This document shows positions 9,090-17,011 of a stretch of DNA of 38,889 nucleotides, in pieces (position 1 is the stretch's first letter; every line of letters begins with the position of its first letter). Both the position numbers and the translations under genes were made by a program. The notes below the pieces were generated by a model, which worked only from the letters and a program-made list of their open reading frames with translations, searched no databases and was not told where the DNA came from. Source of the stretch: Oscillatoria sp. CS-180 (GTDB lineage: Bacteria > Cyanobacteriota > Cyanobacteriia > Phormidesmidales > Phormidesmidaceae); the NCBI RefSeq assembly GCF_028330965.1, contig NZ_JAQMUB010000028.1, positions 1 to 38,889 of the forward strand, in the 5' to 3' direction.

Positions 9090-9824
9090 TCATGCCATCA
9101 TGCGCCTTCTTCCTCCTGAAAAAGGACTACAGGCTTCTTCTAGCGATCGCACCCGATGGGTCGATTCAAACACGTTAACTTGGTGAACTAGCTCATTATC
9201 AATATCTACCCCTGTCAGCCAGCCACTTTTGGGATGATAGGCTCCCGTGTCAATGTCAAGCCATCCCGGACCTGACACAATCTGACCCGGTTTGATGTCT
9301 GGAAAGGTGAATGTGATCGTGTGCCCCGTCACGATCAATTTGTCCTGAAAATAAGGCTGAGGAGCGTTGTGAAAGGTATCTCGAATCCAACAGTATTCTT
9401 CAATGCTTTGGTCAGCCAGACTCAGTGATGGATTGATCCCCGCATGAACTAGCCAAATATCGCCGAGGTCTCTATAGAGCGGCAGTGACCTGAGCCACTC
9501 AATGTGAGTCATCAACAAGTCCGCATCGTCGTTATAGCTAGACAAGGTTGACTGCCCACCGCTGTAGAGCCAGGCATGTAGCGCTTGGCCAGATAGCACG
9601 TCATCCGCAAAGGCATCTAAGAGTAACTGCTCGTGGTTGCCTAGTACACAGGGATGCTGATGAGTAATGACATAGTCCACGACTTCTGCACTTTGAGGAC
9701 CCCGATCAATCAAATCCCCTACGAAGTAGAGCTGATCGTCAGTATTGAGTGCAATTTTTTCAAGCAGCGTCATCAGGCCAGCATAATGACCGTGAATATC
9801 GCCAACAAAAATACGTCGGGACAT
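9090..9824 (-). CDS. PPP-family metallophosphatase (bacterial serine/threonine phosphatase or ApaH-like)
   Basis: 244 residues. The three metal-site motifs of the PPP superfamily appear in order: GDIHGHY (residues 8-14), GDLIDRGPQS (about 36-45) and LGNHEQL (about 61-67), followed by LVHAGI and VTGHT, which supply the later metal-binding His residues. These enzymes use two metal ions to hydrolyse phosphoesters. The length fits bacterial PrpA-type protein phosphatases and short ApaH-like proteins; sequence alone does not decide between a phosphoprotein and a dinucleoside polyphosphate substrate. Convergent with the UbiB-like gene, 58 bp apart. The start at 9824 is followed directly by SRRIFVGDIHGH, the usual position. 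Confidence 0.88.
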   Translation of the reverse strand: MSRRIFVGDIHGHYAGLMTLLEKIALNTDDQLYFVGDLIDRGPQSAEVVDYVITHQHPCVLGNHEQLLLDAFADDVLSGQALHAWLYSGGQSTLSSYNDDADLLMTHIEWLRSLPLYRDLGDIWLVHAGINPSLSLADQSIEEYCWIRDTFHNAPQPYFQDKLIVTGHTITFTFPDIKPGQIVSGPGWLDIDTGAYHPKSGWLTGVDIDNELVHQVNVFESTHRVRSLEEACSPFSGGRRRMMA

Positions 9825-9989
9825 GGGGCAAAAAATTTGACAGTTATGAACTACATTGATGAATGACTAAATTAAGCATGGCACCCCTAAAGATTTATCT
9901 ATACAGACTAACAAGATTATCAAAGGTAAGTTTGCCCCTAATAATTAGGGTTGGTTTTTCTTCAGGAATTCCTTAACAAAACCACGCAA

Positions 9990-10277
9990 TTAACCACGGC
10001 GATCGCGCTGAATATCGTAGATAGCTTTCTCAATACACCATCGCTTTGAGCGTTCTGGATGATTAAATTCAACCCGTTCAATTAACCGTTCAGAAACTCG
10101 TCGGTCTTTAGTGAGTCGATCTAAGCGACCCATTAAATGTCCTGGAACAGCTTGTGATGACGCAAATCTACGACCACGACGAGACGATGTTCTTGCTTGA
10201 TAAAGCGGTTTTCGCCTCTGCTTCCACCACCACCCTATGGCGACTAAAACAGTTATTGCTAGCAATAATTCGACCAT
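9990..10277 (-). CDS. small membrane protein of unknown function, conserved in cyanobacteria
   Basis: 95 residues. One N-terminal transmembrane helix (about residues 2-17, MVELLLAITVLVAIGWWW) is followed by a strongly basic, cytoplasmic-looking domain. The C-terminal part, FNHPERSKRWCIEKAIYDIQ, has the look of a conserved family motif that I recall from cyanobacterial proteins without known role. The gene lies 118 bp upstream of nothing else on its strand except the phosphatase; yidD, also a small membrane-associated protein, lies upstream on the same strand. No function is proposed. Confidence 0.7.
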   Translation of the reverse strand: MVELLLAITVLVAIGWWWKQRRKPLYQARTSSRRGRRFASSQAVPGHLMGRLDRLTKDRRVSERLIERVEFNHPERSKRWCIEKAIYDIQRDRRG

Positions 10278-10395
10278 CGCAATCGCACGTTAAAGAGCTT
10301 TGAGAAATTCGTAATGGTGTGGGTAACTAGGAATCCGAGTTCAAGAATGGCTTCATAGGCTGGAATACGAACTAATCGTTTTGATGACCGTAGAC

Positions 10396-10722
10396 CTATT
10401 GTTCCCCAATTTTTTCTGAGGATGTCGTGTTGACATCAGAAGTCACGCCAGGGTTTTCAGGGACAACAGTTGCCTCTTGAGCCGTTGTTTCTGACCTCTT
10501 TTTATCAATAGACTGAGGAACGGGATCGTATCCGCCTGGGTGAAAAGGATGACATCGGGTAATGCGTCGTATCGCCAACGCACTGCCTTTGATCACGCCA
10601 AACCGTTGCACGGCTTCAAGTGCATATTGCGAACAGGTAGGAGTGAAGCGACAAGTTGGAGGAAACAGTGGTGAAACGAGACGGCGATATCCTCGAATTC
10701 CCCAAATCAAAAGCGTTTTCAT
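10396..10722 (-). CDS. yidD: membrane protein insertion efficiency factor YidD
   Basis: Family motifs are complete: [33 protein letters not shown] with the conserved cysteines, and [16 protein letters not shown]. YidD is a small inner-membrane-associated protein that helps YidC/Sec insertion of membrane proteins. The frame can be extended to TTG at 10731, but ATG at 10722 (MKTLLIWG) is the usual family start. The C-terminal 35 residues beyond GGYDPVP are polar and acidic and are not part of the family core. In many bacteria yidD sits with rpmH, rnpA and yidC; those are not next to it here. Confidence 0.94.
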   Translation of the reverse strand: MKTLLIWGIRGYRRLVSPLFPPTCRFTPTCSQYALEAVQRFGVIKGSALAIRRITRCHPFHPGGYDPVPQSIDKKRSETTAQEATVVPENPGVTSDVNTTSSEKIGEQ

Positions 10723-10784
10723 AACTGACAAACCTGGCTATAGAGCGATCCTATCTCAGAAGGTTGATCGTTTAGTGCAAGAAG

Positions 10785-10853
10785 ACGGTGCGGTTATTTC
10801 GTAACGGAAGACGAGTTTTCTGGTAAGAGGAAGAGGTGCGATTATTCCGTTAC
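10785..10853. promoter_or_regulatory. repeated/inverted motif between yidD and the ABC-F gene, possible operator
   Basis: The nine bases GTAACGGAA at 10801-10809 reappear inverted as TTCCGTTAC at 10845-10853. The same stretch also carries a near direct repeat, GTGCGGTTATTTCGTAAC and GTGCGATTATTCCGTTAC. It lies in the 253-bp divergent spacer, where a regulator of either gene could bind. No factor is recognised. Confidence 0.35.
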
Positions 10854-10975
10854 ATTTGTTAGGGTGCTTTGTGACGGTTTGGCTACGATTGTCTGTCAAT
10901 TCTGCGTGCTCACTGATGTAGAAGCGCTTCAGAATTTTCTCTGCGCCTATCCAGATACCTACGAGAATTGCCACT

Positions 10976-12703
10976 ATGCTACGCCTGGAAAATATCAGCA
11001 AGATTTATCCGACCGGTGAGGTGCTTAAAGACGTGACCTGGGAGGTCAAGATTGGTGATCGCATCGGTTTGGTGGGGGTGAACGGAGCAGGTAAATCGAC
11101 TCAGCTTAAAATCATTCGAGGCGAAGTCGAACCGACAAGCGGCAACGTCATTCGCCCGTCGAGTTTACGCATTGGCTATCTCAATCAGGAATTTGAGGTT
11201 GAGAATGAGCGCACTGTGCGAGATGAATTTTGGACAGTCTTTAAAGAAGCCAATGCCATTCACCATCGGTTAGTCGAAATTCCGCACCAGATGGAAGCGG
11301 CTGGACCGGATGAATTAGATGCTCTTATCCACGAATTAGATCGCCAACAGCGAAAATTTGAAGCGCTAGATGGCTATGGCTTAGATGCCCGTATCGAAAA
11401 GATTTTGCCCGAAATGGGCTTCGATGCGACGGACGGGGATCGCTTGGTCAGCGAGTTTAGTGGTGGCTGGCAAATGCGCATGGGGTTAGGCAAGGTGCTG
11501 TTACAGGATCCGGATGTGCTGCTGCTGGACGAGCCTACCAACCATCTGGATTTGGAGACTATTGAGTGGCTAGAGAGTTACCTGAAGGGAGTCAACACGC
11601 CGATGGTCATTGTCTCCCATGACCGTGAGTTTCTGGATCGGCTCTGTACCCAAATCATTGAAACTGAACGGGGTGTCTCGACTACGTATCTGGGCAACTA
11701 CAGCCGATATCTGGAGCAGAAGGCGGAAACCCGAGTGGCTCAACAGAGTGCCTACGACCGACAGCAAAAGGAAATCGCTCAGCAGCAGGCTTACATTGAT
11801 CGCTTTCGAGCTAGCGCTACCCGGAGTACTCAAGCCAAAAGTCGGGAAAAACAACTGAACAAAGTCGAGCTAATTGAAGCCCCCGAGACGGATGTACGGA
11901 CGCTGAAGTTTCAGTTTCCACCTGCCCCCAGAAGCGGACAGGATGTTGTTGTCATTGAAGACTTAACGCACTGCTATGAGGACAAGATTCTATTTCTAGG
12001 AGCTAACTTGTCAATTGAGCGAGGCGATCGCGTTGCTTTTCTCGGTCCCAATGGCTGCGGTAAATCAACCCTTTTACGGCTCATTTTAGGCAGAGAGCAG
12101 GCCACTGAGGGCACTGTTCGTTTGGGGCGTCACAATGTCTTGCCCAAATATTTTGAGCAGAACCAAGCTGAGGCGCTCGACCTGAATAAAACCGTTTTTG
12201 ATACCCTACAAGATATTGTGCCCGACTGGAAAGTCGAGCAGGTCCGCACGCTACTAGGGCAATTCTTGTTCAGCGGCGACATGGTGTTCAAAAGAGTCGA
12301 AGCGCTGAGTGGTGGGGAAAAGGCTCGACTGGCAATGGCGGCCATGCTGCTCCAGCCCGCTAATCTACTGATTCTGGACGAGCCCACTAACCATCTGGAC
12401 ATTCCAGCCAAAGAAACGTTGGAAGCAACTCTCAGTCAGTATGATGGAACCGTCCTTTTGGTCTCTCACGATCGCTACTTTATCTCTCAGGTCGCGAATA
12501 AGATTGTCGAGATCCGTGACGGTGAATTGCGGCTTTATCGAGGTGACTATCACTATTATTTAGAGAAGCTTGAGGCTGAGAAAGAAGCAGCCAAACGGAA
12601 AGCTGCTGAGGCTGAACGGTCTGCGAAACAGGCTGCAAAGCGCCAAAAACAGAAAGAGAAGAAGAAAGCGAAGGCAGAATCGCGAAAAGCTGCACGAACC
12701 TAA
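10976..12703 (+). CDS. ABC-F family ATP-binding protein (two ABC domains)
   Basis: 575 residues with two ATPase domains and no membrane domain. Domain 1 has Walker A GVNGAGKS (residues 34-41), signature FSGGWQMRMGLGKVL and Walker B LLLDEPTNHLDL. Domain 2 has GPNGCGKSTLL, LSGGEKARLAMAAML and LLILDEPTNHLDI. A charged linker of about 80 residues joins them, as in proteins that reach the ribosomal P-site. The C-terminus is a Lys/Ala/Glu-rich coiled coil of about 50 residues. ABC-F proteins act on ribosomes in translation (EttA, Uup, YdiF types) or give antibiotic protection. The C-terminal coiled coil favours a Uup/YdiF-like member. ATG at 10976 is the only reasonable start. Confidence 0.93.
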   Translation: MLRLENISKIYPTGEVLKDVTWEVKIGDRIGLVGVNGAGKSTQLKIIRGEVEPTSGNVIRPSSLRIGYLNQEFEVENERTVRDEFWTVFKEANAIHHRLVEIPHQMEAAGPDELDALIHELDRQQRKFEALDGYGLDARIEKILPEMGFDATDGDRLVSEFSGGWQMRMGLGKVLLQDPDVLLLDEPTNHLDLETIEWLESYLKGVNTPMVIVSHDREFLDRLCTQIIETERGVSTTYLGNYSRYLEQKAETRVAQQSAYDRQQKEIAQQQAYIDRFRASATRSTQAKSREKQLNKVELIEAPETDVRTLKFQFPPAPRSGQDVVVIEDLTHCYEDKILFLGANLSIERGDRVAFLGPNGCGKSTLLRLILGREQATEGTVRLGRHNVLPKYFEQNQAEALDLNKTVFDTLQDIVPDWKVEQVRTLLGQFLFSGDMVFKRVEALSGGEKARLAMAAMLLQPANLLILDEPTNHLDIPAKETLEATLSQYDGTVLLVSHDRYFISQVANKIVEIRDGELRLYRGDYHYYLEKLEAEKEAAKRKAAEAERSAKQAAKRQKQKEKKKAKAESRKAART

Positions 12704-13206
12704 AGCTACAGACGCTAGACAATTTCAATCCTAGGTCAACAATTCATTTGAGTTTTAGGAGAAAGTGGTGGACCTCCAAAACATTTGCTGTAATGGAATG
12801 AAATTGAGAAAGATCAATGGGGCTTCGGCCCTCTAGGCTTGTGACCTCAATAGCATCCAGGTGCTTAACGCATGCTTGATGGTTCGTCGCCTTGTCCTAC
12901 GGAACTGGCGATGGCTGTAGCGAATCACTGTAAAAAATACTTGAAGCCACTATTTTTCGAGAGCCAGAGCGACTGATACGGTGCTAGTCTGCGTGGAAAG
13001 TCAAAATTGCAGCGTTGGAAGGTTGCATCCACTTGCAAATGAGGCGATTACTGATAAGCTCTTGAAAAAGCTCGTAGATTCTTAAAAACGTTTCTCAGCA
13101 TTTTCTTTTTGATCAACATTTCTTACGCTAGGGTGCAATTGAAACCAAAAAAATTGATGGTGCGATCGCCCCGGCAATTGTCTAGTTTCAGGAATTCTAA
13201 AAGCCA
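12704..13206. other. intergenic region between ABC-F gene and gpmI
   Basis: About 500 bp without a convincing open frame. It contains repeat copy 2 (12820-12920). The remainder is AT-richer near 13080-13150, where the gpmI promoter probably lies, but no clear -35/-10 pair was found. A HIP1 core is at about 13163. Confidence 0.6.
12820..12920 (+). repeat. dispersed ~100-bp structured repeat, copy 2
   Basis: Plus-orientation copy, the most diverged of the full copies. Recognisable parts are CTCTAGGCTTGTG, CAATAGCATCCAGGTGCTTA, GATGGTTCGTCGCCTTGTCC and GGAACTGGCGATGGCTGTAG. Spacing between the blocks is the same as in the other copies. Confidence 0.75.
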
Positions 13207-14805
13207 ATGACTCAAGCGCCTATCCCGCCAATGGTGCTCATTATCTTGGATGGTTGGGGTTATCGAGCAGACAATGATGGCAATGCAGTAACCGTTGCCA
13301 AGACGCCTGTAATGGATAGTCTCTGGCATGCCTATCCCAAAACCTTAGTCCGCACATCTGGAAAAGACGTAGGTCTACCCGATGGACAGATGGGTAACTC
13401 TGAGGTGGGGCATCTCAATATTGGAGCTGGTCGAGTCGTTCCTCAGGAACTGGTTCGCATCTCGGATGCCATTGAGGACGGCAGCATTCGAGAAAACGAA
13501 GCGATGCTGGACGTTTGTCAAACTGTTCGCTATCGAAAGACGAAGCTCCATCTTGTGGGTCTGTGCTCAGAGGGTGGTGTTCATTCTCACCTGAAGCATC
13601 TCCTGGGTTTACTGGAAATGGCTAAAGCTCAGGACGTTGAAGAGGTTTGCCTGCATGTGATTACGGATGGACGGGATACTAAACCGACAGATGGCTATCG
13701 TTCTGTCCAAGCCATTCAAGATTTTATTGAAGCGCATCAAATTGGCCGCATCGTAACGTTGAGCGGTCGCTATTATGCGATGGACCGGGATCGGCGCTGG
13801 GATCGCGTGCAGAAAGCCTACGACGTTATGGTGAATGATGGTGAGGGGGACGGTCGCACTCCCGTCGAGATCATGCAGGCTGCTTACTCAGCTGAAATTA
13901 CAGATGAATTTATCGAGCCGGTTCGGATTGCTCCAGGCGCAATCGAATCTGGTGATGGGATCATCTTTTTCAATTTCCGTCCTGATCGGGCCAGGCAATT
14001 GACACAAGCCTTTGTTGATCCGAATTTCAGAGGTTTTGAGCGATCTCAGATCAAACCCCTCAAGTTTGCCACGATGACTCAATACGACTCTCATCTGCCT
14101 GTGCAGGTAGCCTTTCCTCCACAAAATTTGAGTAACATTTTGGGTGAAGTGATTGCTCAAAATGGTCTCAAGCAGTTTCGCACAGCAGAGACCGAGAAGT
14201 ATGCCCATGTCACTTACTTCTTTAACGGGGGGTTAGAAGAACCCTTCGATGGCGAAGATCGAGAACTGATCCCCAGTCCTCAGGTGCCAACCTATGACAA
14301 AGCTCCGCCAATGTCGGCCACTCAGGTCACCGATGCTGCGATCGCTGCAATTCAAAAAGGCGTTTATTCGCTGATCGTGATCAACTATGCCAACCCAGAT
14401 ATGGTGGGCCATACGGGCAATATGGACGCGACGGTTTTGGCTCTACAAGCCGTCGATGCAGAAGTTGGACGACTTATCGATGGCATCGGACAAGCGGGAG
14501 GAACGGCTATCATCACTGCTGATCATGGCAATGCTGAATATATGTGGGACGAAAACCACAAGCCGTGGACAGCCCATACGACCAACCCCGTTCCGTTTAT
14601 TCTGATTGAGGGTGAACGACTCAAAATTCCAGGGCAAGCAACAGAGGCCAATCTCCGTTCAGATGGTCGCCTCTCTGACATCGCGCCGACCATTTTAGAT
14701 ATTTTGAATTTAACGCAGCCTCCAGAAATGACTGGACGCTCAATGCTGCTTCCCGCGCCCATGGATGTCAAGCCTAATAGAACGCCCGTTAAACTTAGCG
14801 TGTGA
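13207..14805 (+). CDS. gpmI: 2,3-bisphosphoglycerate-independent phosphoglycerate mutase
   Basis: 532 residues, normal for the cofactor-independent, two-Mn enzyme of the alkaline phosphatase superfamily. It interconverts 3- and 2-phosphoglycerate in glycolysis. The first metal motif is LIILDGWG (Asp15), the phosphoserine nucleophile is Ser65 in GQMGNSEVGHLNIGAGR, and the later metal residues lie in INYANPDMVGHTG and ITADHGNAEYMWD. SGRYYAMDRDRRWDRV is the substrate-binding stretch. The C-terminal HTTNPVPFIL completes the active site. secG follows 111 bp downstream on the same strand, an arrangement I recall as common in cyanobacteria. Confidence 0.97.
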   Translation: MTQAPIPPMVLIILDGWGYRADNDGNAVTVAKTPVMDSLWHAYPKTLVRTSGKDVGLPDGQMGNSEVGHLNIGAGRVVPQELVRISDAIEDGSIRENEAMLDVCQTVRYRKTKLHLVGLCSEGGVHSHLKHLLGLLEMAKAQDVEEVCLHVITDGRDTKPTDGYRSVQAIQDFIEAHQIGRIVTLSGRYYAMDRDRRWDRVQKAYDVMVNDGEGDGRTPVEIMQAAYSAEITDEFIEPVRIAPGAIESGDGIIFFNFRPDRARQLTQAFVDPNFRGFERSQIKPLKFATMTQYDSHLPVQVAFPPQNLSNILGEVIAQNGLKQFRTAETEKYAHVTYFFNGGLEEPFDGEDRELIPSPQVPTYDKAPPMSATQVTDAAIAAIQKGVYSLIVINYANPDMVGHTGNMDATVLALQAVDAEVGRLIDGIGQAGGTAIITADHGNAEYMWDENHKPWTAHTTNPVPFILIEGERLKIPGQATEANLRSDGRLSDIAPTILDILNLTQPPEMTGRSMLLPAPMDVKPNRTPVKLSV

Positions 14806-14916
14806 AAATTTGGCGCTCTAGCCTTTTGCTCTGCTCTGTCCACGCGCTAGGATATCAGAGCGTATCTGGTGGAAGTTTGTGCTTCCTTCTCTCTAAAATT
14901 CTGGACACTGAAAAAG

Positions 14917-15156
14917 ATGACTGTAGTCACCCTCATCAAAATTATTTGGGCTGTTTCCGCTGTTGGACTAACGGTCTTGGTGCTGCTTCACAGCCCTAAA
15001 GGAGACGGTTTGGGTGCTTTGGGGGGACAAGCTCAACTCTTCACCAGCACAAAAAGCGCAGAGACCACTCTAAATCGCGTCACGTGGACATTAACAGCAT
15101 TGTTTATGGGCCTAACGGTCGTTCTTAGTGCCGGTTGGTTAGCGGTTCCTCAATAG
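14917..15156 (+). CDS. secG: preprotein translocase subunit SecG
   Basis: 79 residues from the ATG at 14917; the frame extends upstream to a GTG at 14869 but that adds non-conserved sequence. Two transmembrane helices (about residues 5-24 and 53-73) flank the conserved loop LLHSPKGDGLGALGGQAQLFTS, the cyanobacterial form of the SecG cytosolic loop. SecG is the small non-essential subunit of SecYEG that helps the SecA cycle during export, here in plasma and thylakoid membranes. It lies 111 bp after gpmI and may share its transcript. Confidence 0.93.
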   Translation: MTVVTLIKIIWAVSAVGLTVLVLLHSPKGDGLGALGGQAQLFTSTKSAETTLNRVTWTLTALFMGLTVVLSAGWLAVPQ

Positions 15157-15284
15157 GGCGCTGTAAGGAAGGAATGAATTTTAAGTTCTCACTTTTGAGT
15201 TTTGAATGATTGAGTCATCGGCGAATCCAAAGCTCAAAGTTGATACTTAAATAAGTTCCCGTTCCTAAGGATGTTTTACCGTAG

Positions 15285-15332
15285 AAAAAGGCATTGCTTG
15301 AGGTCTCTTAGCATAGAGACTTTCAAGCAATG
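15285..15332 (-). terminator. Rho-independent terminator of the lipoprotein gene
   Basis: On the minus strand CATTGCTTGA pairs with TCAAGCAATG, and inside it AGTCTCT pairs with AGAGACC, around a short loop; the stem is followed by CCTTTTTC. It lies about 50 bases after the stop of the gene at 15385-16077. Confidence 0.75.
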
Positions 15333-15384
15333 ACAAATTGAGGTAATTGCCCAATTCAGCAACACCTAAGATCCAAAACCAACA

Positions 15385-16077
15385 TCACCAATCGCCAGAG
15401 ACAACAGGCAGTTCGGTTCCCGCTTCTGAAACAACCCTAATCGGTAACGTTTCGTTCGTTTCGAGCCGTTCAAACTGAACGAACTGTAATCCTTCCGACG
15501 CTGAACGGACGGTCACTTCATATTCGCTTCCGGTCCAAGCAATCTCATCGATCTCATTACCGATCAGCCAAACTTCAGCCAACACTCCCTGATTGATGGC
15601 TTCTGGGCGATCGCCTTCATAGCAGGCATCCATTGCATCAATGCTCGTCCAGACACCGCTCAGAAAAATCGGTTCGGTGCGAGCACTGAGACCATAAGTG
15701 GTGAACGTAATCACCGATCCGTTCCAAAACTTATCCGACAGTCCTCTCAAGGGTTCTTCCTCTAGAGCGGCTCCATACCGAGGGTTGTTCAATAATGCAG
15801 TGGTCTGTTCCGAAAAACTGGTGCGCTGCCAACCTGGACTTTCTCCACAAATTTCGTAAGCGACTGGTTGACTGGAGAAATTTGTGATCCCAGTATCAGT
15901 TCCGGTATCAGCGACACCGCCTGATTGTGACTGCACAATAGTAATTGCCTCAGATTTAGCCGAATGAGAGACACCGGCGTCTAGTGCCTGAGGACAGCCA
16001 TAAATTCCAGCAACGCCCAAGGAAAGCGCACCGATTCTAATTAATTGCCAGGAATTTTTTTTCTGCATCTGGCTCAC
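15385..16077 (-). CDS. predicted lipoprotein of unknown function
   Basis: 230 residues. The N-terminus has basic residues (KK, R) and a hydrophobic stretch ending AGIYGC, a usable lipobox with Cys at about residue 28. The mature part is acidic, beta-rich in appearance, with two further cysteines (YEICGESPGW and DACYEGDRP) that could form a disulfide in the periplasm. No known domain was recognised. It stands alone on the minus strand, with a good terminator 3' and a long upstream spacer, so it is probably a single-gene transcript. Some charge patterns (ERLETNETLPIRV) suggest a beta-sandwich, but that is a guess. Confidence 0.7.
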   Translation of the reverse strand: MSQMQKKNSWQLIRIGALSLGVAGIYGCPQALDAGVSHSAKSEAITIVQSQSGGVADTGTDTGITNFSSQPVAYEICGESPGWQRTSFSEQTTALLNNPRYGAALEEEPLRGLSDKFWNGSVITFTTYGLSARTEPIFLSGVWTSIDAMDACYEGDRPEAINQGVLAEVWLIGNEIDEIAWTGSEYEVTVRSASEGLQFVQFERLETNETLPIRVVSEAGTELPVVSGDW

Positions 16078-16600
16078 CCTCTGCCGTAGGACAGCACTAT
16101 TGGAATAATTTCACTGTGTCATTGTTGGCAAGATGCTCGGCGCTACTAGCAGCCAAATAGCTTGCTCAAAAACGCATACCTTCAGGAGTAGTATGCGATC
16201 GCCTACCAGAAACTAGATTTCGAGATCTGATTCCACCCTGTGCGTTCTGAATGGAACAGTGCCGATACTCAGCTACTGATCCATCAAAGGCCATAGCTAT
16301 AGACCATGAAGCTTGGAAGAACGGTTGTGGCGATCTTCAGAGAAGGTTACTCACGTAAACTAACGACAAACATGAGTGATGTGAAATAGATTGAAAATTC
16401 TATTTCTGATGCCTAACTCTCAACAGGCTCCCGTCATTGCTTCATTACGGATGACACTGACAGAACCGTTGAGACCTTTGTTGCCGTTCTTTATCCTGAT
16501 GAACTCAGTCGGCTGTTTGAGAACAGCTCTAACTCAATTCGTCATTTACTTCATGCAAGGCAGACCTGTAGAAATCCGAAAATTCTGTATGGCTTACAGA

Positions 16601-16704
16601 TATAGCTATCGCCAGTTTCGTTAGGACAGTATGGCGAGCCACCTGCCTATGCGCTAAGCACTCGGATGTGACTGGGCGCACTAACTTAGAGGGCTAAAGC
16701 TATA
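16601..16704 (-). repeat. dispersed ~100-bp structured repeat, copy 3
   Basis: Minus orientation: TATAGCTATCGCCAGTTTCG, TTAGGACAGTATGGCGAGCC, CGCTAAGCACTCGGATGTG, then GGGCGCACTAACTTAGAGGG and the end CTAAAGCTATA. Both ends are well kept. Confidence 0.8.
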
Positions 16705-16727
16705 CATCAAGGATTTGAATACGTCTT

Positions 16728-16761
16728 ACTCTTAGCATACCGGAGCATCCGGAATAAGAGT
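16728..16761. terminator. stem-loop, possible terminator
   Basis: ACTCTTA pairs with TAAGAGT and, inside, CCGGA pairs with TCCGG. On the plus strand it is followed by GTTTT. No plus-strand gene is known directly upstream. Confidence 0.4.
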
Positions 16762-16786
16762 GTTTTCTAACAGACTTGAAACAGAT

Positions 16787-16826
16787 AAAAAGCGCATGCG
16801 TTGATCCCCGTACCGCATGCGCTTTT
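16787..16826. terminator. bidirectional terminator-like hairpin downstream of nnr
   Basis: A 13-base arm AAAAGCGCATGCG is repeated inverted as CGCATGCGCTTTT around a 14-base loop. The A and T runs at the two sides let it work in both directions. It lies about 190 bases after the nnr stop on the minus strand. Confidence 0.65.
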
Positions 16827-17011
16827 ATAGTCCTGTGCAGCTTCCTTAAGTACATCTCAGTACCTTAAGGGAGTAGGGAATGGGGAACAGAGAATGAGGT
16901 GTGCTTGATTCAAATGCATGTCACTCTATCATTGGACAACCCATGCTGCTCAGCCCTATTGATGGTGCCAGGTGATCCCTATCTATGGCATCAGGGATTG
17001 ATTCATCTATC

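Larger units (their letters stand above)
16078..17011. other. long intergenic region with repeat and hairpins
   Basis: About 930 bp without a convincing gene. The frame at 16391-16624 has a weak start and its 3' end runs into the repeat at 16601, so I do not call it. The region holds repeat copy 3 and hairpins at 16728-16761, 16787-16826 and 16846-16870. The upstream part must carry the promoter of the lipoprotein gene that starts at 16077. Confidence 0.6.

Noticed and set aside
16391-16624. 77-codon plus-strand frame in the long spacer
   Set aside because: Weak start, no conserved features, and it runs into repeat copy 3; likely chance.
16852-16865. GTACATCTCAGTAC, a perfect GTA-N8-TAC (NtcA-type) site
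   Set aside because: It lies inside a CCTTAAG hairpin downstream of nnr, with no -10 box at the required distance and no gene to control; probably chance within a palindrome.
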